NCBI RefSeq assembly: GCF_000801105.2
Contig: NC_079519.1
Span: 35,067,288 to 35,131,287, forward strand
Origin: Raphanus sativus
Lineage: Eukaryota > Streptophyta > Magnoliopsida > Brassicales > Brassicaceae
Length of the DNA: 64,000 nt
Direction of reading: 5' to 3'
Positions 1 to 12,356 of this stretch are shown here, one piece after another. How positions within the stretch are numbered: the stretch's first letter is position 1; every line of letters starts with the position of its first letter. The notes beneath the pieces are model-generated. The model had not been told where the DNA came from, made no database searches, and saw only the letters and a program-made list of their open reading frames with translations. Both the position numbers and the translations under genes were made by a program.

Positions 1-3000
1 TGCATAATGTTTGTAGCTTTTCAATGGGTTATAGTCGAAAGACCAAAAATGGTCCTTACCTTGTTGTTAACCGCAGGAGAGTTTTTGGAATACCATGTGT
101 CATGCCTCTCTGTTTGGCAATGAGCAAAGCACGAATTAAGGAACACTCCGTTCTTACTCGGCTTCGCGAAACCTTTGATTAAATTTACCATACGAGTCCT
201 GAAACCTGTCACACATATTTCAAAAGCAAGGAGAAAAAAAAATCATTAGCTCAGTTGATTATTCAAAATGAAGAACATTATTAGCCCATGTTCCACCTTG
301 CAAGAACTGGATCTGAGTTGCATTGCACTTGGTGTAGTCAAGTCCACAATCATGCCAACTTCCACTTGGATCTGCAGATTTGGGAGCTAAACTCTCTTGG
401 ATCTGTACAAAAACAATATGTCAAAAGTACACATTTTGCCTTTTGTAGATTAAACTAAGGATTAAAGAAGAGAATATAAACTAACCTGCCACGAATCGTA
501 TGCAGTATTTAGAATAAACAATGGAGTCTTGATTTGGTTGATTAGGTTTTGTGGGAAAAAACACTGCAACGTTGATTCATTAAGTATATTTTTAGATATA
601 TATACCTTACATATGGTTTTATTACCGAGATACAAAGATGAGAAGCATACCGAAGTTGGATTAAGACGGTTTAGACACTCCTTAGAGAGCTTTGTTTCCA
701 AATTCTGTAGAAACATTACACAATTTTCGATTACTATTCTCGAGACGAAGTGTAACACATTGCATATGCTTACCTGTAACTTCACCACACCAGCATATAA
801 ACGCCTAAGAGATCGACCTCCAGAGACATCGATGCTTCAGTTACATAACTTAGAAACCAAGTTAATATATTTGTATATATATATATATATATCAAAGTAA
901 AGAATGAAACTAGAAAATCACTCACGAGTCAAGGAAAAAGCCAGCATCACTCAAACATTTCACTCTAGTGGAAGGAGGAAACATAGCCCCAAAATCATCA
1001 CAGCGCAAAATCGCGGCAAGACCTCCAGCAGAACATCCAGAGAGCAGAGCCTAATGTGATGACCTTAAGGTCAAAACATAGCAACATATACGAAATACAC
1101 AAAAAGAAAAGAAAAAAAAAATGATTTACCTGTTTAGCTTGACGCATTCCCTTTGCCATCAAATCTTCCATAGCAGCTAACCATATTCTTTTCCCTCTAA
1201 ACTGAAGTTGCGCAGCCTAAAATTACACATAAGAATCAACGTTACACAACACAGTTACCAAAAATTTTATTCATGTTTTAAGCTAGGCCAACCTTATTTT
1301 CGCTGTCTCCGCTAAAGGATCCACCATCACAATACCTAACTTTTACTCTATTCCAGTTATAAAAATCTGCAACAAACATTTGTATTAGCAGCCTAAACAG
1401 AGATAAACATCATAGAATGTGATTTGTTTGTCACTAACCCGGATTCTCTGCGGCTTTGTCACTTAGGATTCCTGTAAAAGGCATATTTTTCTCCATATAC
1501 TTAGACGATCCACGACGACTTGTTTTGCGGTATACACAATTTCTAATGGTATCACACCATCCACCTCCCTATCAAAACATAAAACACGATCATGTTAATA
1601 TCGATTAGCATAGACACTATCTTTATGATGCAACAAACCTCCAATTGAACTAGCCAATTGTTTGCTCCTGAACCAAACCCGCGATGCAAGTGGTATCCAG
1701 GAAGACTTCCATCTAGACACACTGAAAGAAAACAAAATGATGTTATGAATCAATATTTGAAGAAGTGTGTAGCAAGTAACATATATTATTCAAAGGATAT
1801 GGAAAAAATCCCCTAGACTATATTTGAGAAGTGATTTTGCCACATGTCCTCTCTACAATCAATTTCACAAAAAAAAATATGACATGGCTACTAAAATTGA
1901 TGACATGGCTTCCAAAAAATATGACATGGATTATTTCATTTAATGTTGATTTATATTTTTGGTAAACTTTTTAGAATATGGTAATAACTCATACTTTACA
2001 TTTAATATTGATATTTATTTTTGGTAAACTTCTTTAAATATGATAATATCACATACATCATCTATAAAATAAATATATTCATATATAACATTAAAATTTC
2101 GAAATTATATTTTATTTTATTTTCTATAATTATACAATTTGTATTACTAAATCTTTAAAAAATTGCTATAGTTTTTAAAAAAAAATTTATTTCTAATCGT
2201 AAAATCATTAGATTCTTATATATCTACAGTTTCTATAAATATTGTTAGTTCAAATTTTTAATAATTATAAAATATATTTTTAAATATAAAATCATTTTAT
2301 CTTAATTTAATATTTAAATAAATAAAATCTATATTTAAATATCGGTATCCCCTAGACTATATTTGAGAAGTGATTTTGCCACATGTCCTCTCTACAATCA
2401 ATTTCACAAAAAAAAATATGACATGGCTACTAAAATTGATGACATGGCTTCCAAAAAATATGACATGGATTATTTCATTTAATGTTGATTTATATTTTTG
2501 GTAAACTTTTTAGAATATGGTAATAACTCATACTTTACATTTAATATTGATATTTATTTTTGGTAAACTTCTTTAAATATGATAATATCACATACATCAT
2601 CTATAAAATAAATATATTCATATATAACATTAAAATTTCGAAATTATATTTTATTTTATTTTCTATAATTATACAATTTGTATTACTAAATCTTTAAAAA
2701 ATTGCTATAGTTTTTAAAAAAAATTTATTTCTAATCGTAAAATCATTAGATTCTTATATATCTACAGTTTCTATAAATATTGTTAGTTCAAATTTTTAAT
2801 AATTATAAAATATATTTTTAAATATAAAATCATTTTATCTTAATTTAATATTTAAATAAATAAAATCTATATTTAAATATCGTTAAAAATAATAAAATCT
2901 ATAATATTTAATAAACCCTCTACAATCAGTTTCACAAAAAAAAAACATGACATGGCTACTAAAATTGATGACATGGTTTCCGAAAAATATGACATGGATT

Positions 3001-3721
3001 ATTTTTGATAAACTTTTTAGAATATGTTAATAACTCATACCTTACATTTAATATTGATATTTATTTCTGGTAAACTTCTTTAAATATGGTAATATCACAT
3101 ACATCATCTATAAAATAAATATATTCATATATAACATTAAAATTTCGAAATTATATTATATTTATTTTCTATAATTATACAATTTATATTACTAAATCTT
3201 TAAAAATTGCTACAATTTTTAAAAATTTTGATTTCTAATCGTAAAATCATTAGATTCTTATATATCTACAGATTCTATAAATATTGTTAGTTCAAATTTT
3301 TGATAATTATACAATATATTTTTAAATAAAAAATCATTTTATCTTAATTTAATATTTAAATAAATAAAATCCATATTTAAATATCGGTAAAAATAATAAA
3401 ATCTATAATATTTAATAAACCTTATTTTAAATATAAATTAAATTTTGAAAAGAATTTTACTGCACATGGTGCAGGAAAACACCTAGTATCATATTATAGA
3501 AGATGTTTTTTACCTGCTCCTTTAGCAGCAGCAGACTGAATGAGAGTGAGTCCTACCATTGGAAACTTTGCTTCAGAATAAAGATCACTTTCAGTTTGAA
3601 ACACCTTTGTTCCATTGAAAATTGTAAACCACTCCATTTCATCAAACTCCATAATCCCATTTACGGGAAGGATTAAGAGAGTGAGACCAAACAGAGTCAA
3701 AGTCCATAGAAGTTTCTTCAT
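1..3721 (-). CDS. Pectin acetylesterase (CAZy CE13), partial at left edge
   Basis: Removes acetyl groups from pectin in the cell wall; a secreted serine hydrolase of the plant PAE family. Exon 1 (3514-3721) encodes a signal peptide starting [18 protein letters not shown] and ends AAAKGA. Later exons, joined at GT-AG sites, lie at about 1639-1721, 1439-1568, 1293-1366, 1130-1216, 926-1050, 775-830, 660-720, 487-565, 299-402 and 61-206. They encode the family blocks [27 protein letters not shown] (GCSAGG nucleophile motif), [30 protein letters not shown] and [14 protein letters not shown]. The exon at 61-206 ends with a donor at about position 60, and the final exon is outside the window. No lesion was seen in the exons. 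Intron 1 is enlarged by a Helitron. In A. thaliana the likely counterpart is At1g57590 (memory). Family is certain; exact exon ends are read by eye. Confidence 0.9.
1809..3430 (+). repeat. Three-unit tandem repeat of about 540 bp inside the intronic Helitron
   Basis: Units at 1809-2347, 2348 to about 2915, and about 2916 to 3430. The first two differ only at a few positions, for example the length of an A-run near 2180 and 2720. The third is more diverged. High identity between units 1 and 2 implies a recent duplication or a tandem Helitron insertion. Confidence 0.85.
1809..3486 (+). mobile_element. Non-autonomous Helitron in intron 1 of the pectin acetylesterase gene, with repeated 5' ends
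   Basis: The element starts TC (TCCCCTAGACTATATTTGAG) directly after a host A. It ends in a hairpin (CTGCAC-AT-GGTGCAG, about 3456-3470) followed by CTAG at 3483-3486 and a host T, as Helitrons inserted between A and T do. Inside are three tandem units. Unit 1 (1809-2347) and unit 2 (from 2348) are almost identical with a period of 539 bp, and both begin with the terminal TC sequence. Unit 3 (about 2916-3486) lacks the very 5' end but carries the 3' hairpin. There is no helicase or Rep coding sequence. The element lies wholly in the intron, so the gene could still splice. Confidence 0.85.
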
Positions 3722-4762
3722 TTCAGTTGAGACACAAGGCGTTTCAGAACTTGGTCATAAACCCTGGTTTATAAGAGAATGAAAGTAACTTTGATGAGAT
3801 AGAGAGATCTAAAGCATTAATTACAAAACGTTTTATTTTATCTTAATTAATTGAAAAATAACATTAAATTACAGGACTGGTGACGTTTAACAAGATAGTT
3901 AGTTGCATTTGACAAAAGATTCCAGATCAAGATCTTGGCAAAGTTAATTATAAATTTGGTTGTTCAGAGATCAGATCGCAGAATGTTACAGACAGATAGC
4001 AATTGTATTCCGAGCTGGCCTAAAGTCTATTCCTTTCACATTCATATACAATTCTTGTAGCCTTTTAAATTACAGAAAATTTAGGTTCAGATTCTTAGGA
4101 AGCTGCCACTCTTTTTTTTGTCCTTATTGGTAATTAATATGATTTGGTAACTTGTGAAACTTACTCGCCTATCATCCTGTGACTCACTATCACACCACTT
4201 GATGCAATTCCCTTACGTCTAAACAGAGAATTCTGTTTAGAGCCACATAATCAAAAAGCAGAGGTGTGTCTTAATCCTCCAATGTCTTATCTCAACCTGT
4301 TCTTGTTTGGATGGGTAGGGGACAAATAATCTTCCTATATTTCTTAATCAGTGTCTCTATTCGAAATCGGTAATTTAATAAAATTGTGAACGCTCTGTTC
4401 CCTAAACCATTTACACTAGGCGTGCTAGTCCCGGTTTCGTGGGTTGATTGGGATTTTGGTACCAGATTCATAAATTCCATTAGGGTTTTACTAGTTTGGA
4501 TCGGGCTCGAAGAGACTTGGTGTCTTCAGCTGCACAGAACTCCATCTATGTACAGCCAATATGGCAAGTCTTGAAAATTACTTGTGATTGATGAATGTGG
4601 AGTTAAATGGCATTACATAAACAGGAAAGAGAAAGCCCCTTTGCAAAAGTTGATTTCGTTTTGCATCTTTCAAGGAAAAACACAGTTTCTTACTCCAACC
4701 AAAATTTTACACGGGATTGTACCTAACCAATCAATAATGAAAACTACAACTCTTTGCTTCGG
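3722..4762. other. Intergenic: 5' flank of the pectin acetylesterase gene and 3' flank of the MBOAT gene
   Basis: Both genes lie on the minus strand, so this stretch holds the acetylesterase promoter and the MBOAT 3' untranslated region. I see no ORF resembling a known protein and no transposon ends; the short frames here look random. Confidence 0.6.
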
Positions 4763-7700
4763 CTACCTCGGGCTATGTACCCCACTTCTCAAGTCCTGGA
4801 TGTGGAACATCAGCTGCAAAAAGAAACAAGAGTAACGTTGGCACTTGGCAACATTCAAACTACAAAATCAAGCCCTATGAAACGAAGAAAGAATCATTTA
4901 TATGCGTTAGTTACCTTTGTACCCACGTAAAAGCTAAAGAACACGGCGCCTAGAACAGGTAATCCTATGATATCAGATGAATAGACATTAACGCAAAGAA
5001 CGTAAACAAGGATTGAAAAACCGCTGGCCTTCATTAATACCTTCTCTGCTAAGAAAGCTGGAGACAAACCGGCTTAGACCTGATGGTCCAATGACATAGC
5101 CAGCAAGATTTGCCATCTGCAAAATGAGAAACTCAAATTTTATTTGTCAGCATCGATGTAGAGCCAAACTACACCAAAGGGACTAAGAAATATTCAGCAA
5201 ATGCTGTTTACCATGAGGCATGTGATTGTCACAGCGCCAGACAACGCCTTGAGTTCACGAAGGAGGAATTCTCCAAAAGCACTCTGAACCTGCAACAGTG
5301 CTTATAAAGTTTAACTACACTTTCCATGGAAAAGAACTCAAACTTCAAAGGAAGTTAAGGAGGTTTTTATTCGCCTTTGGCATATAATGATAGGCTCCCA
5401 AGAGAGTGAATAAAACATTCGTTGTTTAACTGACCTTAAATGCATTGGATGCTGATTTCAGTAACATTTCTGGCATGAAGAATAAACATGTTAACCATGC
5501 CCATGAAAGAAGCTTCCTGGTTGCAAACGAAACAATCAACCACATGAGAAATTAAATAGAATAGTTCATTCAACTCAAAGGAATCATAGGAAGACCACAG
5601 ATAATTACCATTCTAAATCATGCCACACGGCAACAAATGTAAATACAACCCACACATTCATAAACTTTCTTCGTGATCCACCGAGAGGAATATACATATA
5701 CCTAAATGGAAATTGTTAAAATGATGTAACGATGCCTTAAGTTGAAAGCAGGAGTGTAGGGCTAACTATTCTCACCTGATAAGCCACCTATTAAACGATG
5801 CATGCCAGGTTTTCCAGAATGTTTCAAGGCTATAGCAATTATTAATGCAATTCGGCATGTTCTCAACAGTTTCAATGACATTCACCTAAAAGAAAATGGT
5901 TTACAGTTGTTACATATCCGAACCTTTTCAATCCTCGTTTATGCTCTTTGAGTTCATTTTGATACTTTTGTATGCTAATTTTGTATCCTGTGATAATGCC
6001 CGGAATTTCTAGCTTATAGTGACAATTTGGCCCTTGAAAATTCATAGAGCAAAACGTATACATGAAGTTTAACGACCCTACGACTACAGAACTATTGTTT
6101 CCAACAAGGATCTTAGAATAATAAAATGATCTCTAGACTAAGTGTGCCTTTGAACTTTAGGGGAGCATACCAAAGACCAGAAGCGGAAATATCTCCATAA
6201 AAGAAGGAACTTGAGCCACATGAAGTTTAGCACCTGTAGAAGAGTACAGAGATCTATCAGATCAGTATTGTATTGAACATTCTGGTTCTCCACTAAACAA
6301 AGTTATAGCCTCTTGAGATGATATTAAATTGTCTAGTAAAAAGTAGTTCGTTTGCTAAACAAAAACATATATGAATAATCTCTTACTCCGTATCCGACGA
6401 TAAATATTTCCACAGGAGATAATTCTCTCCAAAGACCACTGTCACAAAATGCAAAGATATTAGCAGCTTGTAAACCTAAGATATAAAAATTAATTATTTT
6501 CAAGCTAATTCTGAAAGGGTTTCACCTGATCACAAAGGCATTGTAATAGAAGAATTGTGTCATAAGTTCCATCAGCAAGAAGCTGAATAACCAACGCAAT
6601 CCATATCGTGCAACATCTTTCACTGAATGAGTATTCTGTGGCACATCTAGCTGTAACAAACACCGACTTGTAGTGAGGGCTCATGAAGACAATCCCAATT
6701 ATGTAAAAAATAAGGGTGTTACAGAATAACAAAGACATACAAAGACAGTTAAGGCATAAAAGAAATGCATACCTGAGAAGCAAAGGCATTAAAGCTTATG
6801 ATTGGCCCCGCAAGGTACAAGGGGGCATAGACCAAATAACAAAGGTATAAAGCAAAACTGCAGCTGCTGTCACTTGCTAGACCTTTCTCCTAACAAATTA
6901 TACCACGTAAGAGATCAGCAATACAATAGCAGAAGAACATAATGATAGAACTGAAAGGCTGGTGCCATAGTCAACCTGTCGAACTACGTAGCAAGTCTTC
7001 CCCAACTTACATAACGAACAACGTGTTACGTGTTTCTGCAATAGAATAATATAGAAAAAAGAGATGGATACACCATAAGCTGTATATAGTTGCTCAGAGA
7101 AACACAATAGAAGCGAAAATTAAAAGACAGAAAATTATAGAACATAATTAGCAAACAAAAATATCACCAGCCCTTGTCTATACGCCTGGAAATTGGATGT
7201 ACATCTTCCTATCTAACATTCTCTCTTCTTTTCTGAAAAGGAAACTCACCTCCTGATCAAAATGAGAATCCAGTTGACCCCAGTGATAATCATATCCAAA
7301 ACTTATCATGCGCAGAACGACTGCATAAAATCACATCGGAGTGAAACTGCGTTTTTTCAAACAAGCTACGAGTTGACATAAGAGATATTTTCCAGGATAA
7401 AAACAAATACCAAAATTAAAGCATATATGCCATCTGAACGTGCCCCGAAAGTTGTCCAGGAACTCAAACTGCCGCCTTGGATAAACAGAAAAAAGAAATA
7501 GACAAAGTGATTGCTTTTAGCGCAACCACAATAACTCCAAATGAATAAGAAACCAACGGCACTGTACAATACTCACCCGAAAATGGAAAAGGAATAGCCT
7601 TCATAGATACGATTGCACAAGAGGAAGAATAAGTTGAACGCCCAAAGCATAAAAGGAAAGAAATTTGTCCGTGCAAAAACCTGCGCTAATATTTATAGAC

Positions 7701-8429
7701 AGTTAAACTATTGACATGCCCAAGCTTAAAAAATTTCAAGCCTAGGAACATACCTTAACAAGAAGGAAATTAGCCGTTGCAATGGAGAGAATGAAAATGA
7801 CGCTGGAAGAGAAATACAGAAATAACTTTAGCATACAATAAGGTCATTTGCTGCTTGGAGGAGCAAAAGAATAAAAGAGATGGAATCAGATCAGTATTAC
7901 CAAGCTCCGTGTAAGTAAGTCAAGTATACAAGTGACAAGGAAAGCCACAAGATGGCCATTCCTCTGGCTTTCAAATTGAAAAGAGACCTACATCCGTTAG
8001 CAATCACGGTGAAAACCGCGAAAACGAAGCTGAGAATCGGCAAGTTCCCGCGGAAGTTCCTCCACTGAGCATCTGATACATCCTAACAACCAATAGAGAA
8101 CCATTAAGCTTGAAACAAACTATTGAATAGATTCACAAAAAAAAAAAGTAAATAGAGGATTACATTGCGTCGATTAGGGATGAGCCAGCCAGGACCTAAA
8201 CCGCGGAGCTTCAAGTAATGATCTAAAGATTTTGCATCAACCAAAAATCACATGAATGAGAGATACCGTAGACATCACAATTGATTCATCATCAGTGTGC
8301 GATAAGAAAGGGAGTTTAATTACCGTGAGAGAGACGAAGGGAGATGCGTAGGGCATAGGCGTAGAAAGCGACGGCGTAGAGGAGGATAAGAAGGAGCTCT
8401 CTCTGTTTCCATTTTGCGTAGCGATCCAT
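4763..8429 (-). CDS. MBOAT family membrane-bound O-acyltransferase (GUP1/HHAT-like)
   Basis: Polytopic membrane protein that transfers acyl groups to a hydroxyl acceptor, probably in the ER; plant substrate unknown to me. The gene has many short exons with GT-AG borders. The start ATG at 8429 gives [20 protein letters not shown], a first membrane segment. Later exons encode [55 protein letters not shown] (about 5770-5830), [20 protein letters not shown] and [10 protein letters not shown] (about 5610-5700), whose His in WHDLEW matches the invariant MBOAT histidine. The last exon ends HSPR-stop at 4763-4765. The yeast relative Gup1 remodels GPI anchors; extending that role to plants is inference. 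Likely counterpart At1g57600 (memory). No frameshift noticed, but I did not join every exon. Confidence 0.85.
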
Positions 8430-9043
8430 GACTGGCTGATCTTTGATTACAGTTTTGGAAATGAGTGGTTAACCTCGCCGGAGACGACTATTGGCGCCGC
8501 AGATCATCCGGTGGTCGTTTTCTTCAGAGCTTGGCGATTACTAAAACTTCTTCGGAGCAGCTGGCGAAGGCCTCACATCACTGATTGGGTCTATCTTCAT
8601 ATGGCCAAGGCCTCCCATCACTGAATATGGGCTTATTTTTATATCGGTTATTGTTTTTGTAACATTTTGGCATGTTTATTGTTCATAAGCCTTATGCTCT
8701 GTTCTTTGATATGGACTGGTGATTTTTCCTCCTTTTAGATGGATTCGTTTAATACAAATAGAGTGAAGTGTGTCAGACTGATAGTGACTGATGTTCTAAT
8801 AAAAATTTAGTTATGATCTTATTTTATGTTTCAACAGGTGTAAAGTTCATACATAATCAAGAGGAGCTTCGTTTGATTAAATCTGCGAGAGATGCTCCAC
8901 AAGTACACTGGTGAAGAGAAGTCTTGCGTTGATGGAGTGCTGAAAATTTGGAATGTATAAATAGCTCTGGCAAAACCTTCCATTTTCACTACCATTTTGT
9001 CATGTCAAATTTAATCAGAGCTGAAAATGAACATGAATATAAA
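8430..9043. other. Intergenic: 5' flank of the MBOAT gene
   Basis: Divergent spacer between the MBOAT gene (minus) and the p24 gene (plus). A short near-duplication (AGGCCTC..CATCACTGA) occurs at about 8569-8582 and 8609-8624. No other structure seen. Confidence 0.55.
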
Positions 9044-9206
9044 CGGTGCCGGCCCTGAGATTTTAGGGGCCTATTGTATTGTCTATGTAAAAAAAAATTT
9101 GGGGACCTAAAAATTTTTTTGGGGGTTTATCTCTATATAATTTTCTTCAAAAATTTCGGGGACCTGTTGCAAATGTTTCATTACGCATTGCTCAGGGCCG
9201 GCCCTG
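9044..9206. mobile_element. Short hAT-type MITE
   Basis: The left end CGGTGCCGGCCCTGAG and the reverse complement of the right end CAGGGCCGGCCCTGAG match at 14 of 16 positions. The flanking 8-mers AATATAAA (9036-9043) and AATATACA (9207-9214) differ at one base, fitting the 8-bp target duplication of hAT elements. At 163 bp it has no coding capacity. Confidence 0.7.
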
Positions 9207-9275
9207 AATATACACATATTGGTTACAAAAATTGGTTATAAACTTTTATGATTATATCTTAACAAATTATAAAAA

Positions 9276-10044
9276 CTAGGTGTTTTGTCCGCAGTTGCGG
9301 ACTTAATAATTTTACAAATTACTAAATAAATATATTATCAATTCGAGAACCATTAAAATAAACTATTTTCATGCTTTTGATATATTTAATAATTAATTAA
9401 TGTTAATTTTATATACAATAAATTTTATTTTAATAAAAAATATTTATTATGTAAAAAATTTGAAAATATTCATATATTTATAAAATTATATACATGGATT
9501 TATTTTAAAAATATTTTGATGTAAAATATTATTGGATGACATAATATATAATTTTGTAGATAATGATGTGAATAAAATTAATAAAATTCGTTTTTAATTT
9601 GTGAGTAATTCTATATTAACAAATCTAATCTAATTATGTATTAAGGATAATAAAGATTTTAAACGCTATAACTTTTAACGTGAGAGAAAGAAAATCATTT
9701 TGAATATAGTAGTATAAACTAAATGTTCTCTTTTCAGTTATATAAAATTGATAATTTTTTTGATTAATCTTTAGTTATGTGTTTTACGTTTTATTTTAGT
9801 TTTAAATTTATTATTAAAAGATAATTTCAGATAATCATATTTTATTTTCTTAATATATATTATGTTTCAGATAATTCTTCGTATTATTCTTATTATTATT
9901 TTAATCATTAAAATTTGTTTTTATTTTGGAGTTAGTTTATATATTTTATTTATTAAGGGTATAAACGATATTAACCACTCTAACTTTTAACGTGAGAGCT
10001 CGAATCCAAAATTTTACTTCGCAAATAATAGTATATATATTAGA
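9276..10044 (-). mobile_element. Non-autonomous Helitron upstream of the p24 gene
   Basis: Read on the minus strand, it begins TC at 10044-10043 (TCTAATATATATACTATTAT) and ends with the hairpin GTCCGCAACTGCGGAC followed by AAAACACCTAG and a host T. The 5' block shares ACTATTATTTGCGAAGT and GAGCTCTCACGTTAAAAG with the Helitron at 49030, so they are one family. The block around TTTTAACGTGAGAG is present twice inside. It ends about 170 bp before the p24 start codon, so it may carry part of the promoter region. Confidence 0.8.
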
Positions 10045-10214
10045 AAATTTATGAATTATATATTTTTTATATTTTATTAAAGAGCTCAGTCGATTTTCTT
10101 TTTTTTTTTTATGGTTCAAAGAAAATAATAACCAGAAAACGAGATCTGACTACCTACATACATCGATCTCACGAATCCAATAGGAAAAAAAGTTTGAAAA
10201 GGTCCAAGAAGACG

Positions 10215-11502
10215 ATGAAGCTCGAGTTTACGACGACGAAGTTCTCACTACTTTCGGCTCTCTTCTTCTTTCTGACACCGGAGCTAATTCCAGTGAGTGA
10301 AGCCGTGTGGCTCAAAGTACCCAAGACGGGAACAAAGTGCGTGTCGGAGGAAATCCAGAGCAAGGTCGTCGTCTTGGCAGATTACCTCGTCATCTCCGAC
10401 GAGCATTCCATCTTCCCTACTGTCTCCGTTAAGGTATTAAATTATTTGTTTCCACATTCCCATCATATCTTCGCGTCATTTGAATCTACACTCTGTGCGT
10501 CGATCTGTTACTATTATAGGAAATTTATGTCTTGTGGAAAACGTGCCTTTCTATAAATTGTCCCTATTTTGCATTGATTGTGTTCCGATTCAAGTTTCCT
10601 TATTTTGAAAACGATATAGGCGTTAATGCGTTTCTTTGTGCATTTAATTTCATCTTAGTGTTATTATTATGTATCTTGTTGAATGTTCTACTACTGTACA
10701 TTACATTGGTGGTTATATCTCATCAAAATCTCAATGTCATGTGATTTATTAGTTAGATAGCACTATCTGACTCTTCCTGCTACCACGCAGTAGGCTGATG
10801 GATTGTCGTAGAAAGTGTTAGTCACATGTGTTAGGAGGACGTAAATGCTTTATATGAAAACAGGTTTATGAGGATAAACTAAATTATAGCTTGTATTGTA
10901 GGTTACATCACCATATGGAAATGTTTTGCACCATAACGAAAACGCAACGCATGGTCAGTTTGCATTTACAACCCAAGAATCAGGAACCTACTTGGCTTGT
11001 TTCGACCCCGTTGGAAACAGTCATGGTAACAAAGATTTTAGCATCAACCTTGACTGGAAAACTGGTATCGCCGCCAAGGATTGGGACTCCATCGCTAGAA
11101 AAGAGAAAATCGAGGTAAAGAAATTCTTCCGATGCACATCTAAGAATAGTCTTAAGTCTCTTTATGAAACACGATTATGCCTTAAATGATCTTAGGGTGT
11201 GGAGCTGGAGCTAAGGAAACTCGAAGCTGCAGTTGAGGGAATACATGACAATTTACTTTACCTTAAAGACAGGTGAAAACCTAATCAAAACATCTGTACA
11301 CTGTTTAAAAATCTTGAGAAGAGATCAGAATTCACTTTCTATTTTCACATATTGCAGAGAAGCGGAGATGAGGATTGTGAGTGAAAAAACAAACTCGCGA
11401 GTCGCATGGTTCAGTATAATGTCGCTAGGCATCTGCATTGTGGTCTCTGGTTTGCAGATTTTGTATTTGAAGCAATACTTTGAAAGGAAGAAGCTTATTT
11501 AG
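10215..11502 (+). CDS. p24 family cargo receptor, delta subfamily (emp24/GOLD domain)
   Basis: Type I membrane protein that cycles between ER and Golgi in COPI/COPII vesicles and helps sort cargo such as GPI-anchored proteins. Four exons: 10215-10433, 10902-11114, 11196-11272, 11358-11502, all with GT-AG borders and joining in frame. The N-terminus is a signal peptide ([20 protein letters not shown]). The GOLD domain has its two cysteines (GTKCVSEE and YLACF). A coiled-coil follows ([20 protein letters not shown]), then a C-terminal membrane segment and the tail YFERKKLI, which has the dilysine KKxx retrieval signal with the aromatic pair position. The ATG at 10215 is the first in frame; upstream TTG is not a credible start. 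Complete and undamaged. Likely counterpart At1g57620 (memory). A broken copy lies at 18839-19435. Confidence 0.92.
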
Positions 11503-11962
<460 letters not shown>

Positions 11963-12356
11963 GTTTTTCATTGTTCCTCTGTCTGCTCTAGAGTTTTTGC
12001 ATTTTGTTTTTTTTAACAAAGACTGACTTTTTATATGGTATGAAGATGTAGTTCAGATGGTTATTAAGTGATCATTTTGCATAAACATGCGTTCATTTTG
12101 TTTGTAATATCACTTTTTTTTGCAGACATAACAGAGATCATAATATTCCATGAAGAGAGACATAACAAATTAGAAAATATCATATCTGCGGTAGCACAAT
12201 ACTAACTGGGGAAATCAACCATTTTCTGAGAACATTTGGATCTAGGCTCCTGAGAAAATAATTCACTTAAAATGGCAATGTATTATGTAGTTTTATTGAA
12301 TTTGCTCAGAGTTCAGAGTTTAGATTTAACACAAGAGCTGTTTCCTATATAGTTAA
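11963..12356. other. Intergenic, no feature recognised
   Basis: AT-rich spacer after the RPL21 fragment. Its end (ACACAAGAGCTGTTTCCTAT, about 12330-12349) matches the duplicated copy at 19703-19722 and is the left flank of the next Helitron. Confidence 0.6.

Noticed and set aside
10532..10744. 70-codon frame in p24 intron 1
   Set aside because: Lies between a clear donor (10434) and acceptor (10901) of the p24 gene and is hydrophobic, low-complexity sequence; intron shadow.
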